Of a DNA stretch of 64,000 nucleotides, positions 1 through 7,017 are shown piece after piece. Below the pieces are notes generated by a model. The model saw only the letters and a list, made by a program, of their open reading frames with translations. It had not been told where the DNA came from and made no database searches. How positions within the stretch are numbered: position 1 is the first letter of the stretch; each line of letters opens with the position of its first letter. The position numbers were made by a program, and so were the translations under genes. Source of the stretch: Candidatus Latescibacterota bacterium (GTDB taxonomy: Bacteria > JAAXHH01); NCBI GenBank assembly GCA_022823465.1, contig JAJEHX010000008.1, forward strand, positions 1 through 64,000, written 5' to 3'.

Positions 1-460
1 GATCTGCACGGGGGAGGATATCTATCTCAGGGAGGGGTTCATGGACCTCTTCGAAAACCGGGCCATATCCGTGTGTCATCCGGATCTGGCCACTTCGGGC
101 GGCATCCTGGAAACCAAGAAGATCGGCGATACGGCCCAGGAATACGGCATCTCCATGGCGCTGCACATGTCCGCCATGCCGGTCGCCCAGATGGCCAGCG
201 TGCACTGCGCCGCGGCCACCGAGAACTTCATCGCCCTCGAACACCACCACGTGGACGTGCCCTGGTGGGGCGACCTCGTGACCGGGCTGCCGAATCCGGT
301 GATCAGGGATGGGTTCATGGCCGTGCCCGATGCGCCCGGACTGGGTATCGAATTGAACGAAGAGGCCCTACGGGAGCACATCAGCGAGAAAGATCCCGGA
401 TACTTCGAACCCACCGACGAGTGGAACGACTTGCGATCCCACGACCGGCTGTGGAGTTGA
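1..460 (+). CDS. Enolase-superfamily (mandelate racemase/muconate lactonizing type) enzyme, C-terminal part
   Basis: Only the last ~150 codons are present; the reading frame is already open at base 2, so the gene is cut by the window edge. The fragment has the C-terminal barrel signatures of the MR/MLE family: a Thr-Gly-Glu-Asp-Ile-Tyr stretch at the window start, where the last metal-ligand Glu is expected, and an Ala-Leu-His-Met segment carrying the likely general base His. These enzymes abstract a proton next to a carboxylate, usually as sugar-acid dehydratases or racemases. A full-length relative lies at 50200. It is followed 80 bp downstream by a run of PhyH genes on the same strand. The substrate cannot be told from this fragment. 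Confidence 0.85.
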   Translation, partial: ICTGEDIYLREGFMDLFENRAISVCHPDLATSGGILETKKIGDTAQEYGISMALHMSAMPVAQMASVHCAAATENFIALEHHHVDVPWWGDLVTGLPNPVIRDGFMAVPDAPGLGIELNEEALREHISEKDPGYFEPTDEWNDLRSHDRLWS

Positions 461-539
461 CCTGCCCGCGAATGGAAAGAGTTCCGCGCTTACGCGCCAA
501 TGATCGCCCGCGGAGTTGATCTTCTGAAGGAGTGAAACC

Positions 540-1550
540 ATGTCTATACCCGCCGCCCAGGCTCAGCCGGAACCCTTTGAACCGGACCCTCACCTGGCCA
601 TTACCGAAGCGCAACGGCGACAGTTCGACGAAGACGGATTCTTTCTGATAGAAAACGCCCTCAAGCCGAAGCGCGTCGAGCGGCTGCTTGGCGTCGTCGA
701 CAAGCTCTACGACAAATACCACAAGGCCCATGGCACTTCGCCCGACGCGCCATACCAGATTCGCAACGCCCTGGCGCACCACAAAGAGCTTTTCAGATTG
801 GTCGATTACCGGAAGATCCTGCGGCTGGTCGTGGACGTCATGGGGGTAAACATCCAGATCCGCACTTCCCACGTGGATGTACGGCCGCCCATGAGAGATC
901 ACGCGGTAGGAGAACTTGGGGCCAGCGGCAGCTTCTTCCCCTGGCACTCCGACGCACCCAATTACGGTTATCCCATCACCAACGGCGCCATCCCCTTCTT
1001 AGAGGTGAAGGTCGGGTACTACCTGACCGACCTCACCGAGCTCAACAGCGGGGCCATCTGCGTGGTGCGCGGCAGCCATCGACTTTCGCCCGAACTGATC
1101 CACGATCCGGACTACCGAATCGAACCGGAGGACATCGTGGAGGTAAACGTAAAGCCCGGCACCGCCATGGTCTGGCGGACGGCCCTGTGGCACTGCCTGA
1201 CGCCCAACCTGTCCGACCGCACGCGCAAGTGTCTTTACTACGGGTACAACTACCGGTGGGCGCGCCCGGGGGATTACGACCGACAGGACGCCAGATTGCT
1301 GGCGCGATGCAAGCCCATTCAGCGCCAGTTGCTGGGCTCCAACACGCCAGAGGACGGGGTGGCCTTGCAGGACGGCGATCCGGCCCATCCGGCTTCCAGG
1401 TACTGGCGCCCCGAACCCGGTGACGTGCCCCTGGATGCGTGGGCCGAGAAGCAACGACGAAAAAAGATACAGAAGGAATGGAAGCGATGGAAACGCAGGA
1501 ATACCCTGCCCCCATACGCCGTGGGCGCGCCGGCGGAGCCGACATCATGA
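540..1550 (+). CDS. PhyH-family Fe(II)/2-oxoglutarate dioxygenase
   Basis: A 336-residue protein of the phytanoyl-CoA dioxygenase family, which hydroxylates diverse small molecules using Fe(II), O2 and 2-oxoglutarate. The canonical iron motif is visible as His-Ser-Asp at residues 136-138, with the distal His at 218 (Ala-Leu-Trp-His) and a following Arg (Ser-Asp-Arg-Thr-Arg) that should bind 2-oxoglutarate. The start is supported by AAGGAG at 527-532. The C-terminal ~60 residues are basic and rich in Lys/Arg. Its stop overlaps the start of the next PhyH gene (ATGA), so the two are probably translationally coupled. The substrate is unknown. Confidence 0.9.
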   Translation: MSIPAAQAQPEPFEPDPHLAITEAQRRQFDEDGFFLIENALKPKRVERLLGVVDKLYDKYHKAHGTSPDAPYQIRNALAHHKELFRLVDYRKILRLVVDVMGVNIQIRTSHVDVRPPMRDHAVGELGASGSFFPWHSDAPNYGYPITNGAIPFLEVKVGYYLTDLTELNSGAICVVRGSHRLSPELIHDPDYRIEPEDIVEVNVKPGTAMVWRTALWHCLTPNLSDRTRKCLYYGYNYRWARPGDYDRQDARLLARCKPIQRQLLGSNTPEDGVALQDGDPAHPASRYWRPEPGDVPLDAWAEKQRRKKIQKEWKRWKRRNTLPPYAVGAPAEPTS

Positions 1551-2278
1551 CCGAAGCGGAAATCTTCGAATTCGACCTCAACGGCGTCATCATCTACCGG
1601 AACATGCTGTCCCCGGACCAGGTCGATTACATGAACGGGGTCCTCGACGAACACCTCACGGATGAATCCTACAATTTCCCTTTCCTGGACCTGGACCCGG
1701 TGTTCATGGAGGTCATGGCCCTGCCCCGGACGCTGAACATCCTCAAGACGATGATCGGTGGATGGATGCGCCTGGACCATGCCTACGGGCTGCAGATGGA
1801 CACGCTCACCGTGGAGCGGGGCGATATCCGGCCCAATCTCCACGGCGGGCCGCTGGAGGACAACGGCGAGCACCATTACCAGTGGTTCAACGGAAGGATG
1901 TACAACGGGCTGACGGTGGTCATGTACGCGCTCACGGATGTCAACCCCGGCGACGGCGGATTCATCTGCGTCCCTGGAAGCCACAAGACCAACATGGAAT
2001 TCAAGCCGCCGCCGGATTCCCACCTCGTCGTGAATCCCACCCTCAAGGCCGGCGACATGCTCATCTTCACCGAGGCGCTTGTACACGGTTCGGACACCTG
2101 GTCCTCGTCGAACAAGCGGCGCTCCCTGCTCTACAAGTATTCGCCCGGTCATTCCACCTGGGCGATTCCGGAGAACTGGGAAAAACTGCAGGACCTGGCC
2201 GCCAACGACTTGCAGCGCGACCTGCTCAGGGCGCCCAGCATCGAAGGCCGGACGCCGGTAGAGATACCGGAAGCGTAG
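1547..2278 (+). CDS. PhyH-family protein with HGG in place of HxD (tandem copy 1)
   Basis: A 243-residue PhyH-family protein. The frame is open upstream to 1439, but the ATG at 1547, overlapping the previous stop, gives the same N-terminus (MTEAEIFEFDLNG) as its paralog at 2289, so that start was chosen. Residues 99-101 read His-Gly-Gly where canonical members have His-x-Asp. The distal His is at 180 (Leu-Val-His-Gly) and Arg residues at 191-192 are kept, and the 81-residue spacing matches the 82 residues in the gene at 540. Loss of the carboxylate ligand is the arrangement known from non-haem iron halogenases (HxA or HxG), but a halogenase role here is only a hypothesis. It forms a tandem duplicate with the next gene. 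Confidence 0.88.
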   Translation: MTEAEIFEFDLNGVIIYRNMLSPDQVDYMNGVLDEHLTDESYNFPFLDLDPVFMEVMALPRTLNILKTMIGGWMRLDHAYGLQMDTLTVERGDIRPNLHGGPLEDNGEHHYQWFNGRMYNGLTVVMYALTDVNPGDGGFICVPGSHKTNMEFKPPPDSHLVVNPTLKAGDMLIFTEALVHGSDTWSSSNKRRSLLYKYSPGHSTWAIPENWEKLQDLAANDLQRDLLRAPSIEGRTPVEIPEA

Positions 2279-2288
2279 AGAGGATACC

Positions 2289-3020
2289 ATGACCGAAGCC
2301 GAGATCTTCGAATTCGACCTCAACGGATACATAATCTATAAGGACATGTTGACCCGGGACCAGGTCGATCACATGAACGGGATCCTGGACGGACACTTGT
2401 CCGAGGATGCCCACGGCTTCGATTTCCTCACGCTCGATCCGGTGTTCATGGAACTCATGGCCCATCCCCGGACGCTTCGGATCATCCGCACGATGATCGG
2501 GGAATGGCTGCGGCTGGACCACGCCTACGGGCTGCAGATGGACCGGCAATCGGTCGAGCGAGGCCATGTGCGGCCGAACCTGCATGGCGGCCTCCGGCAC
2601 GACCACGGCGAGCATCAGTACGAGTGGTTCGACGGGAACATGTACAACGGACTGATCGTGGTCATGTACGCCCTCAAGGACATCAACCCCGGCGACGGCG
2701 GGCTCATCTGCGTTCCCGGCAGCCACAAGTCGAACTTCCGTTTCCGTCCGCCCGTGGATTCCCACCTGGTCGCGAACCCCTCCTTCATGGCGGGCGACAT
2801 GCTCATATTCACCGAAGCGCTGGTCCACGGCACCACCACGTGGACGTCCGATCAGCAGCGGCGCGCCTTGCTGTACAAGTATTCGCCCGGTTATTCCGCC
2901 TGGGCCTCCGCCGAAAGGCTGGACGAGGCACGCGACATGGCCGCCAACGATCTCCAGCGCGACCTGTTGCGTCCCCCAAGTGTGGGCAAGCGGACTCCTT
3001 TGGAAATCCCCGATGGGTGA
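2289..3020 (+). CDS. PhyH-family protein with HGG in place of HxD (tandem copy 2)
   Basis: A 243-residue paralog of the preceding gene, alignable without gaps and starting 10 bp after its stop; a GAGAGGA ribosome-binding site lies at 2277-2283. It has the same His-Gly-Gly in place of His-x-Asp, the conserved Pro-Gly-Ser-His loop, the distal His in Ala-Leu-Val-His-Gly, and the Gln-Gln-Arg-Arg segment expected to hold 2-oxoglutarate. Retention of the unusual motif in both copies after clear divergence suggests it is functional rather than decayed. It is probably cotranscribed with the two PhyH genes before it. The substrate is unknown. Confidence 0.88.
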   Translation: MTEAEIFEFDLNGYIIYKDMLTRDQVDHMNGILDGHLSEDAHGFDFLTLDPVFMELMAHPRTLRIIRTMIGEWLRLDHAYGLQMDRQSVERGHVRPNLHGGLRHDHGEHQYEWFDGNMYNGLIVVMYALKDINPGDGGLICVPGSHKSNFRFRPPVDSHLVANPSFMAGDMLIFTEALVHGTTTWTSDQQRRALLYKYSPGYSAWASAERLDEARDMAANDLQRDLLRPPSVGKRTPLEIPDG

Positions 3021-3118
3021 ACGTAGACCCGCAACAGTATGAGCGCGGGCCGTAAGGTTGTGAAGTGGCCCAGTGAAGCCTGAGAGGAGAACCGGACCTG
3101 GAGCAGCTTAGGAAGTGA

Positions 3119-3162
3119 CCCGGCGTAGCATGTGAAGAAGCCCGGCGTAGCATGAGAGGAGA
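3119..3162 (+). repeat. 22-bp direct repeat reaching into the creatininase leader
   Basis: Two adjacent copies share CCCGGCGTAGCATG at 3119-3132 and 3141-3154. The second copy runs into the GAGAGGAGA that serves as ribosome-binding site of the next gene. A related GAGAGGAGA...ACCTGG segment also lies about 75 bp upstream, so the leader looks built by local duplication. Confidence 0.7.
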
Positions 3163-3169
3163 CCTGGTA

Positions 3170-3985
3170 ATGAACGTGCGGGATGAGTACCGCTACAATC
3201 GCCTGACCTGGGAAGATATGAACGAGGCCATCGCCATGCAGAAGGTGGTGGTCCTGCCCACGGGCTCCACCGAGCAGCACGGCAAACACCTGCCCCTCGA
3301 CACGGACGCCTTTCTCGTCGAATCCGTCTGCCACGAACTGGGGCGCCGCATCCCCGACCGCGTCCTCGTCCTTCCCACGGTCAGCTACGGCCTGAACCTG
3401 CACCATATCGATTTCCCGGGCACGATCCACATCGAGCCCGAGGTATTCATCGCATTCTGCCTGAACATCACCAAGAGCGTGGCTTACCATGGATTCGAGA
3501 AGATACTGCTGGTGAACGGCCACGGTTCCAACGCCCCGCTGATTGACCTGGTGGCCCGGAAGACGGTATTAGCCACGGAGTCGCTCTGTTTCGCCGCCAA
3601 CTACTTCACCTTCCTGGTAGACGCCTTCAACGAGGTCAGGGAGTCGGAGGTGCTGGCCCACGCCGACGAACTGGAGACGTCCCTCTACCTGCACCTTGCC
3701 GGCGAACGCGTAAAGATGGACAAGGCCGCGCCGGACATGGACCGGGTAGGGAAGTACTGCTCGTCGGACAGCACGGGTACCGTGCGCTTTAACGACTTCT
3801 GGGGCCGGTGGACGGGGCTGGGGGTCCACGGCGATCCGACGCCGGCCACGGCCGAAAAGGGCGAGATTATCTTCAACGCGTCCGTGGATGGCCTGGTCGA
3901 ACTGATCGACGATATCCGGGATTGGCCGATCGAGGAGCGAAGCGATCAGCACGCGGGACCGGTGCAGCGCGGGATCAGGTGGTAG
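3170..3985 (+). CDS. Creatininase-family amidohydrolase
   Basis: About 271 residues. The family signatures are clear: Leu-Pro-Thr-Gly-Ser-Thr-Glu-Gln-His-Gly near the N-terminus, Asp-Thr-Asp, and Leu-Val-Asn-Gly-His-Gly-Ser-Asn, which supply the metal ligands of this hydrolase fold. Members cleave C-N bonds in creatinine, in formamidopyrimidines of flavin/F420 biosynthesis (ArfB type), or in peptides (MftE in mycofactocin), so the substrate cannot be assigned by family alone. I chose ATG 3170 over the in-frame ATG at 3152 because a GAGAGGAGA site lies about 8 bp before it. It follows the PhyH cluster on the same strand. A second family member lies at 41873. Confidence 0.88.
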   Translation: MNVRDEYRYNRLTWEDMNEAIAMQKVVVLPTGSTEQHGKHLPLDTDAFLVESVCHELGRRIPDRVLVLPTVSYGLNLHHIDFPGTIHIEPEVFIAFCLNITKSVAYHGFEKILLVNGHGSNAPLIDLVARKTVLATESLCFAANYFTFLVDAFNEVRESEVLAHADELETSLYLHLAGERVKMDKAAPDMDRVGKYCSSDSTGTVRFNDFWGRWTGLGVHGDPTPATAEKGEIIFNASVDGLVELIDDIRDWPIEERSDQHAGPVQRGIRW

Positions 3986-4078
3986 GCACTCGGGTAGTAA
4001 GGTCGGCGCGGCGGTGGAGACTGCGTCCTATCGCCGTCCTATCGCCGCGTTCTTTCAGCATCCAGTCTTCGCGGCCTG

Positions 4079-4858
4079 CTAGTAACTTAAGAAACCCCCA
4101 TCCACAAGCCAGGTCGCTCCGGTAACAAAACTCGCCTCGTCGCTGGCCAGGAACACGGCCACGCGGCCGATTTCCTCCGGCGTTCCCCGGCGGTCCAGGG
4201 GCGTGTCCCGGAAGAATCTTCCTGTAGCGCCTCGTCCTACCGCGTCTTCTCTCGGCTGATCGCTTTGCTCCGTGTGCACGTCGCCCGGCGCGATGCTGTT
4301 CACGCGGATGCCGTGCGCCGCCAGTTCGATGGCCGCGGACTTGGTGAGGCCGTCCATGCCCGCCTTGCCGGCGCAGTAGGCGCTGGCGCCTTCCTGCGCG
4401 GCGAACTGGGCGACGGAGGATACGTTGATGATCGAACCGCCCGCCCCGCGGGCAATCATCCGCCGTGCCGCCTCCTGCGTCCCGATAAACGCCCCGGTAA
4501 GGTTTATGTCGAGCACGTTGCGCCAGTGCTCGTCCGTCTCTTCCATGAAGGGTCTCAGCTCCAGGGATTTACCCGTCAAAGCGGCATTGTTGATCATCAC
4601 GTCCACGGGGCCGAGCAGGGATTCCGCCTGGTCCAGCAGGGCCGCGACATCCGTCCGGCGGCGTACGTCGCATCGATGGGCCTGAACGGCAAAGCCCTGG
4701 TCACGGAGCCGTGCGGCCTCAAGTTCGGCGATCTCGATCCTGCGCTGGGCGATCATCACGGCGGCTCCTGCTTCGACACAGCAGCGCGCGATGCCAAGGC
4801 CGATGCCGGTACCGCCGCCGGTAACGACCACGACTTTGCCTTTCAACCGGTCATTCAT
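4079..4858 (-). CDS. Short-chain dehydrogenase/reductase (SDR)
   Basis: A 259-residue classical SDR. It has the NAD(P)-binding Thr-Gly-Gly-Gly-Thr-Gly-Ile-Gly near residue 13, an Asn-Asn-Ala motif, the catalytic Ser of Ile-Asn-Val-Ser-Ser, Tyr-Cys-Ala-Gly-Lys (the YxxxK pair), and the C-terminal Gly-Ala-Thr-Trp-Leu-Val-Asp-Gly-Gly typical of glucose 1-dehydrogenase-like members. The length is normal for the family. It starts 7 bp after the stop of the SelA-like gene, so both are probably read from one transcript. The substrate is unknown; a sugar or sugar-acid alcohol would be usual. Confidence 0.9.
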   Translation of the reverse strand: MNDRLKGKVVVVTGGGTGIGLGIARCCVEAGAAVMIAQRRIEIAELEAARLRDQGFAVQAHRCDVRRRTDVAALLDQAESLLGPVDVMINNAALTGKSLELRPFMEETDEHWRNVLDINLTGAFIGTQEAARRMIARGAGGSIINVSSVAQFAAQEGASAYCAGKAGMDGLTKSAAIELAAHGIRVNSIAPGDVHTEQSDQPREDAVGRGATGRFFRDTPLDRRGTPEEIGRVAVFLASDEASFVTGATWLVDGGFLSY

Positions 4859-4865
4859 AGGCGCT

Positions 4866-6134
4866 TCATTCCCCGTTTCGTGCCGCGTTGACGTCCATCT
4901 GACGCGCGATTTCCCTGGCTCCGGTTTCGACCAGCGGGAACGCCCGCTCCTCCAGCGTACGCAAGTCGAGCAGAAAACGATCTCCCGACAACCGGCCGAA
5001 TACGGGGGGCAACTGCCTCCTGAAGGCGGCCGCCAGCTGTCGATTCGTCCATGTGACGGGCCTTAGCGCCACGACGCGGGACGGGAGTTGCTGGACCGGC
5101 AGGGCGCCGCCGCCGATTTCGGCAAAGGATTCTTCCACGGTCACTCCGACCCGGCGGGCAAAACAGCCCGCCAGGCGTCCGGCGAGTCGACGCGCCTTCG
5201 ATTCGAGTTCCGCGGGAGAAGCAGCGATCATGCCCGTAACCGCGTGGCGGTCCGCGAGTTTGCCCGGATCGGCGAACAACTCCAGCGTAGCCTGCAGGGC
5301 CGCATAGACCATCTTGTCCGCGCGAAAAGCCCGCATCAGCGGATCCTTCTTCATCCTGTCGAGGAGGTCCCGACGGCCGGCGATGATTCCGGCCTGCGGG
5401 CCGCCCAGCAGTTTGTCGCCGCTGAAACAGACCACGTCGATTCCCCGGTCCAGTGCTTCCCGCACCGTATATCCACTGTCTAGCCCGTGCGCTGCGAGGT
5501 CAATCAGGGCGCCGCTTCCCTGGTCGTAGACGACCGGCAGGTCCCTTTCGCGTCCGAGCGCAGCCAGTTCGTCGAGGGGCACGGAGACGTCCAGGCCGGC
5601 GAGGTCGAAATTGCTCCGGTGGACGGCCATGATGAGAGCCGTCCGATCCGTGATGGCCGCCCGGTAGTCCTCCAGTTCGGTGTGATTGGCCGCACCCACG
5701 CCAACGAGTCGCGCCCCGCCCGCGGCCATGACGTCCGGCATGCGGAAGGATCCGCCGATTTCCACCAGTTGGCCGCGGGAAATGATGACTTCGCCGTCCA
5801 GCGCCAGGGCGTGCAGGATCAGCATCACCGCGGCGGCGTTGTTGTTCACCACGATGGCGGACTCCGCCCCTGTCAATGCGCACAGCAGAGCGGAAACCAG
5901 GTCGTGGCGCGAACCTCTCTTGCCCGTCCCGGCATCGATCTCCAGCGTGCAGTATCCCTCGGCCACGTCGGCCACGGCACGCCGCGCCGCTTCTGACAGC
6001 ACAGCACGTCCCAACCCGGTGTGCAGGATCACGCCCGTGCCATTCAGGGCCGGGTTCAATGCGCCGGTCGGATGCCCAGATGTGGATGGATCAGCCTGGT
6101 CTGTCATTGTGGGTAGATCAGCCTGGTCTGTCAT
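4866..6134 (-). CDS. SelA-like PLP enzyme lacking the N-terminal domain
   Basis: About 422 residues, resembling L-seryl-tRNA(Sec) selenium transferase in its PLP core: Asn-Gly-Thr-Gly-Val-Ile-Leu-His-Thr-Gly-Leu-Gly-Arg near the start and Phe-Ser-Gly-Asp-Lys-Leu-Leu-Gly-Gly-Pro-Gln with the Schiff-base Lys. Bacterial SelA normally has an N-terminal tRNA-binding domain of about 70-80 residues before this core. Here only a short, low-complexity leader precedes it. Neither SelB nor a tRNA-Sec is seen in the window, so another reaction, as in SelA-like enzymes outside selenocysteine synthesis, is quite possible. The start is uncertain: ATG 6134, ATG 6107 and GTG 6176 are all in frame and none has a good ribosome-binding site. 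The first two lie in a direct repeat. Confidence 0.75.
   Translation of the reverse strand: MTDQADLPTMTDQADPSTSGHPTGALNPALNGTGVILHTGLGRAVLSEAARRAVADVAEGYCTLEIDAGTGKRGSRHDLVSALLCALTGAESAIVVNNNAAAVMLILHALALDGEVIISRGQLVEIGGSFRMPDVMAAGGARLVGVGAANHTELEDYRAAITDRTALIMAVHRSNFDLAGLDVSVPLDELAALGRERDLPVVYDQGSGALIDLAAHGLDSGYTVREALDRGIDVVCFSGDKLLGGPQAGIIAGRRDLLDRMKKDPLMRAFRADKMVYAALQATLELFADPGKLADRHAVTGMIAASPAELESKARRLAGRLAGCFARRVGVTVEESFAEIGGGALPVQQLPSRVVALRPVTWTNRQLAAAFRRQLPPVFGRLSGDRFLLDLRTLEERAFPLVETGAREIARQMDVNAARNGE
6089..6134. repeat. 19-bp direct repeat carrying two possible start codons
   Basis: The segment GATCAGCCTGGTCTGTCAT occurs at 6089-6107 and again, identical, at 6116-6134. On the minus strand each copy encodes Met-Thr-Asp-Gln-Ala-Asp, so the SelA-like gene has two duplicated candidate starts in one frame. 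Confidence 0.85.
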
Positions 6135-6198
6135 AGGATATGGAAGGGAAGTCCGGTCATGAGAGGCAAATACCACCGATGAAAGCCGGGATTACCGT

Positions 6199-6235
6199 GC
6201 CTGCTTTCGCGACTACTGCCTGCTTACGCGACTAC
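6199..6235. repeat. Direct repeat at the 3' end of the amidase gene
   Basis: Copies at 6199-6216 and 6218-6235 differ by one base. On the minus strand the gene-proximal copy begins with the amidase stop codon (TAG at 6234-6232) and the second repeats it 19 bp further on. Confidence 0.8.
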
Positions 6236-6825
6236 CATCGGTCGGCGATTACTTCGGTCATCCTCGTCTTGAATTCCACCCAGGGGAACGCGGGTCCGGG
6301 GTCGATCTTGCGATCCGGCGCGATATCGCTGTGGCGCACGATGTTGTCCAGGGGGATCCGGTGGCGCTCGACGAGCAGCCTGGACAGCGATTCGACCTGT
6401 TCGACCTGTCCGTACGGATAAGACGCCCACCAGTCTCCCCCGGCCAGAACGGGCGGTAGTCCGCTGTAGGGCATCCCGTAATCCTCCGGCCAGCAGTAGA
6501 AACGTCCGTTTTTCTTCCGCAGCCGCCCCCAGTTCACGATCTCGATCCCCAGCGACCAGCGGTTACATCCTTCCCGCCCCCGCCACACGCTGACTCCGCA
6601 GTGCCAGGCGCAATCTTCGTCGCGGACCATCTGCAGCACGGCGCCGTCGAGTCCCACGATGTAATGGCAGCTCACGCGCCGTTCCGGGTCCTGAAAGATC
6701 GCGACGCAGTCCTCCAGCGAAGGACCGTCCGTGAAGTGGAGCACCAGCATGTCGATCGGCGCATCTTCACGGCTCGAGGCATACAGGGCCGGTATAAATG
6801 GTATCTCGGCAGGGATATTTGACAT
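6232..6825 (-). CDS. N-acetylmuramoyl-L-alanine amidase family protein (Amidase_2/AmpD-like)
   Basis: A 197-residue protein beginning Met-Ser-Asn-Ile-Pro. It has the Amidase_2 zinc-hydrolase pattern: Leu-Val-Leu-His-Phe-Thr near residue 27, Ser-Cys-His-Tyr-Ile-Val, Ile-Glu-Ile-Val-Asn, and Arg-His-Ser-Asp-Ile-Ala-Pro-Asp-Arg-Lys-Ile-Asp-Pro-Gly near the C-terminus, giving the zinc His ligands and the final Lys/Asp. Such enzymes cut the lactyl-Ala bond of peptidoglycan or of muropeptides during recycling. There is no signal peptide, which favours a cytoplasmic recycling role. The frame stays open far upstream, but that part is antisense to the next gene. An in-frame ATG at 6855 is an alternative start. 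Confidence 0.85.
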   Translation of the reverse strand: MSNIPAEIPFIPALYASSREDAPIDMLVLHFTDGPSLEDCVAIFQDPERRVSCHYIVGLDGAVLQMVRDEDCAWHCGVSVWRGREGCNRWSLGIEIVNWGRLRKKNGRFYCWPEDYGMPYSGLPPVLAGGDWWASYPYGQVEQVESLSRLLVERHRIPLDNIVRHSDIAPDRKIDPGPAFPWVEFKTRMTEVIADRW

Positions 6826-6950
6826 GTTTGCCGCATGCCCTTCCGGGGGTTGCATACGTCCCTGGATCGTTCCTTCAAACTTATAGAAAGGACCGCCGCA
6901 AGGCAATCCGTTTCGCCGCGTTCCACGGGCGCAACAACCGCTCGCTCCGG

Positions 6951-6979
6951 TTGACACGAAACCGCTCACCCCGTATACT
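6951..6979 (+). promoter_or_regulatory. Consensus sigma70 promoter of the indolepyruvate oxidoreductase gene
   Basis: TTGACA at 6951-6956 and TATACT at 6974-6979 with a 17-bp spacer, close to an ideal sigma70 promoter. The start point is expected near 6986, leaving a leader of about 32 nt before the ATG at 7018. Confidence 0.8.
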
Positions 6980-7017
6980 AACGCCATGATCCGGAAGTGC
7001 AGGACACCCGTTTTTAA

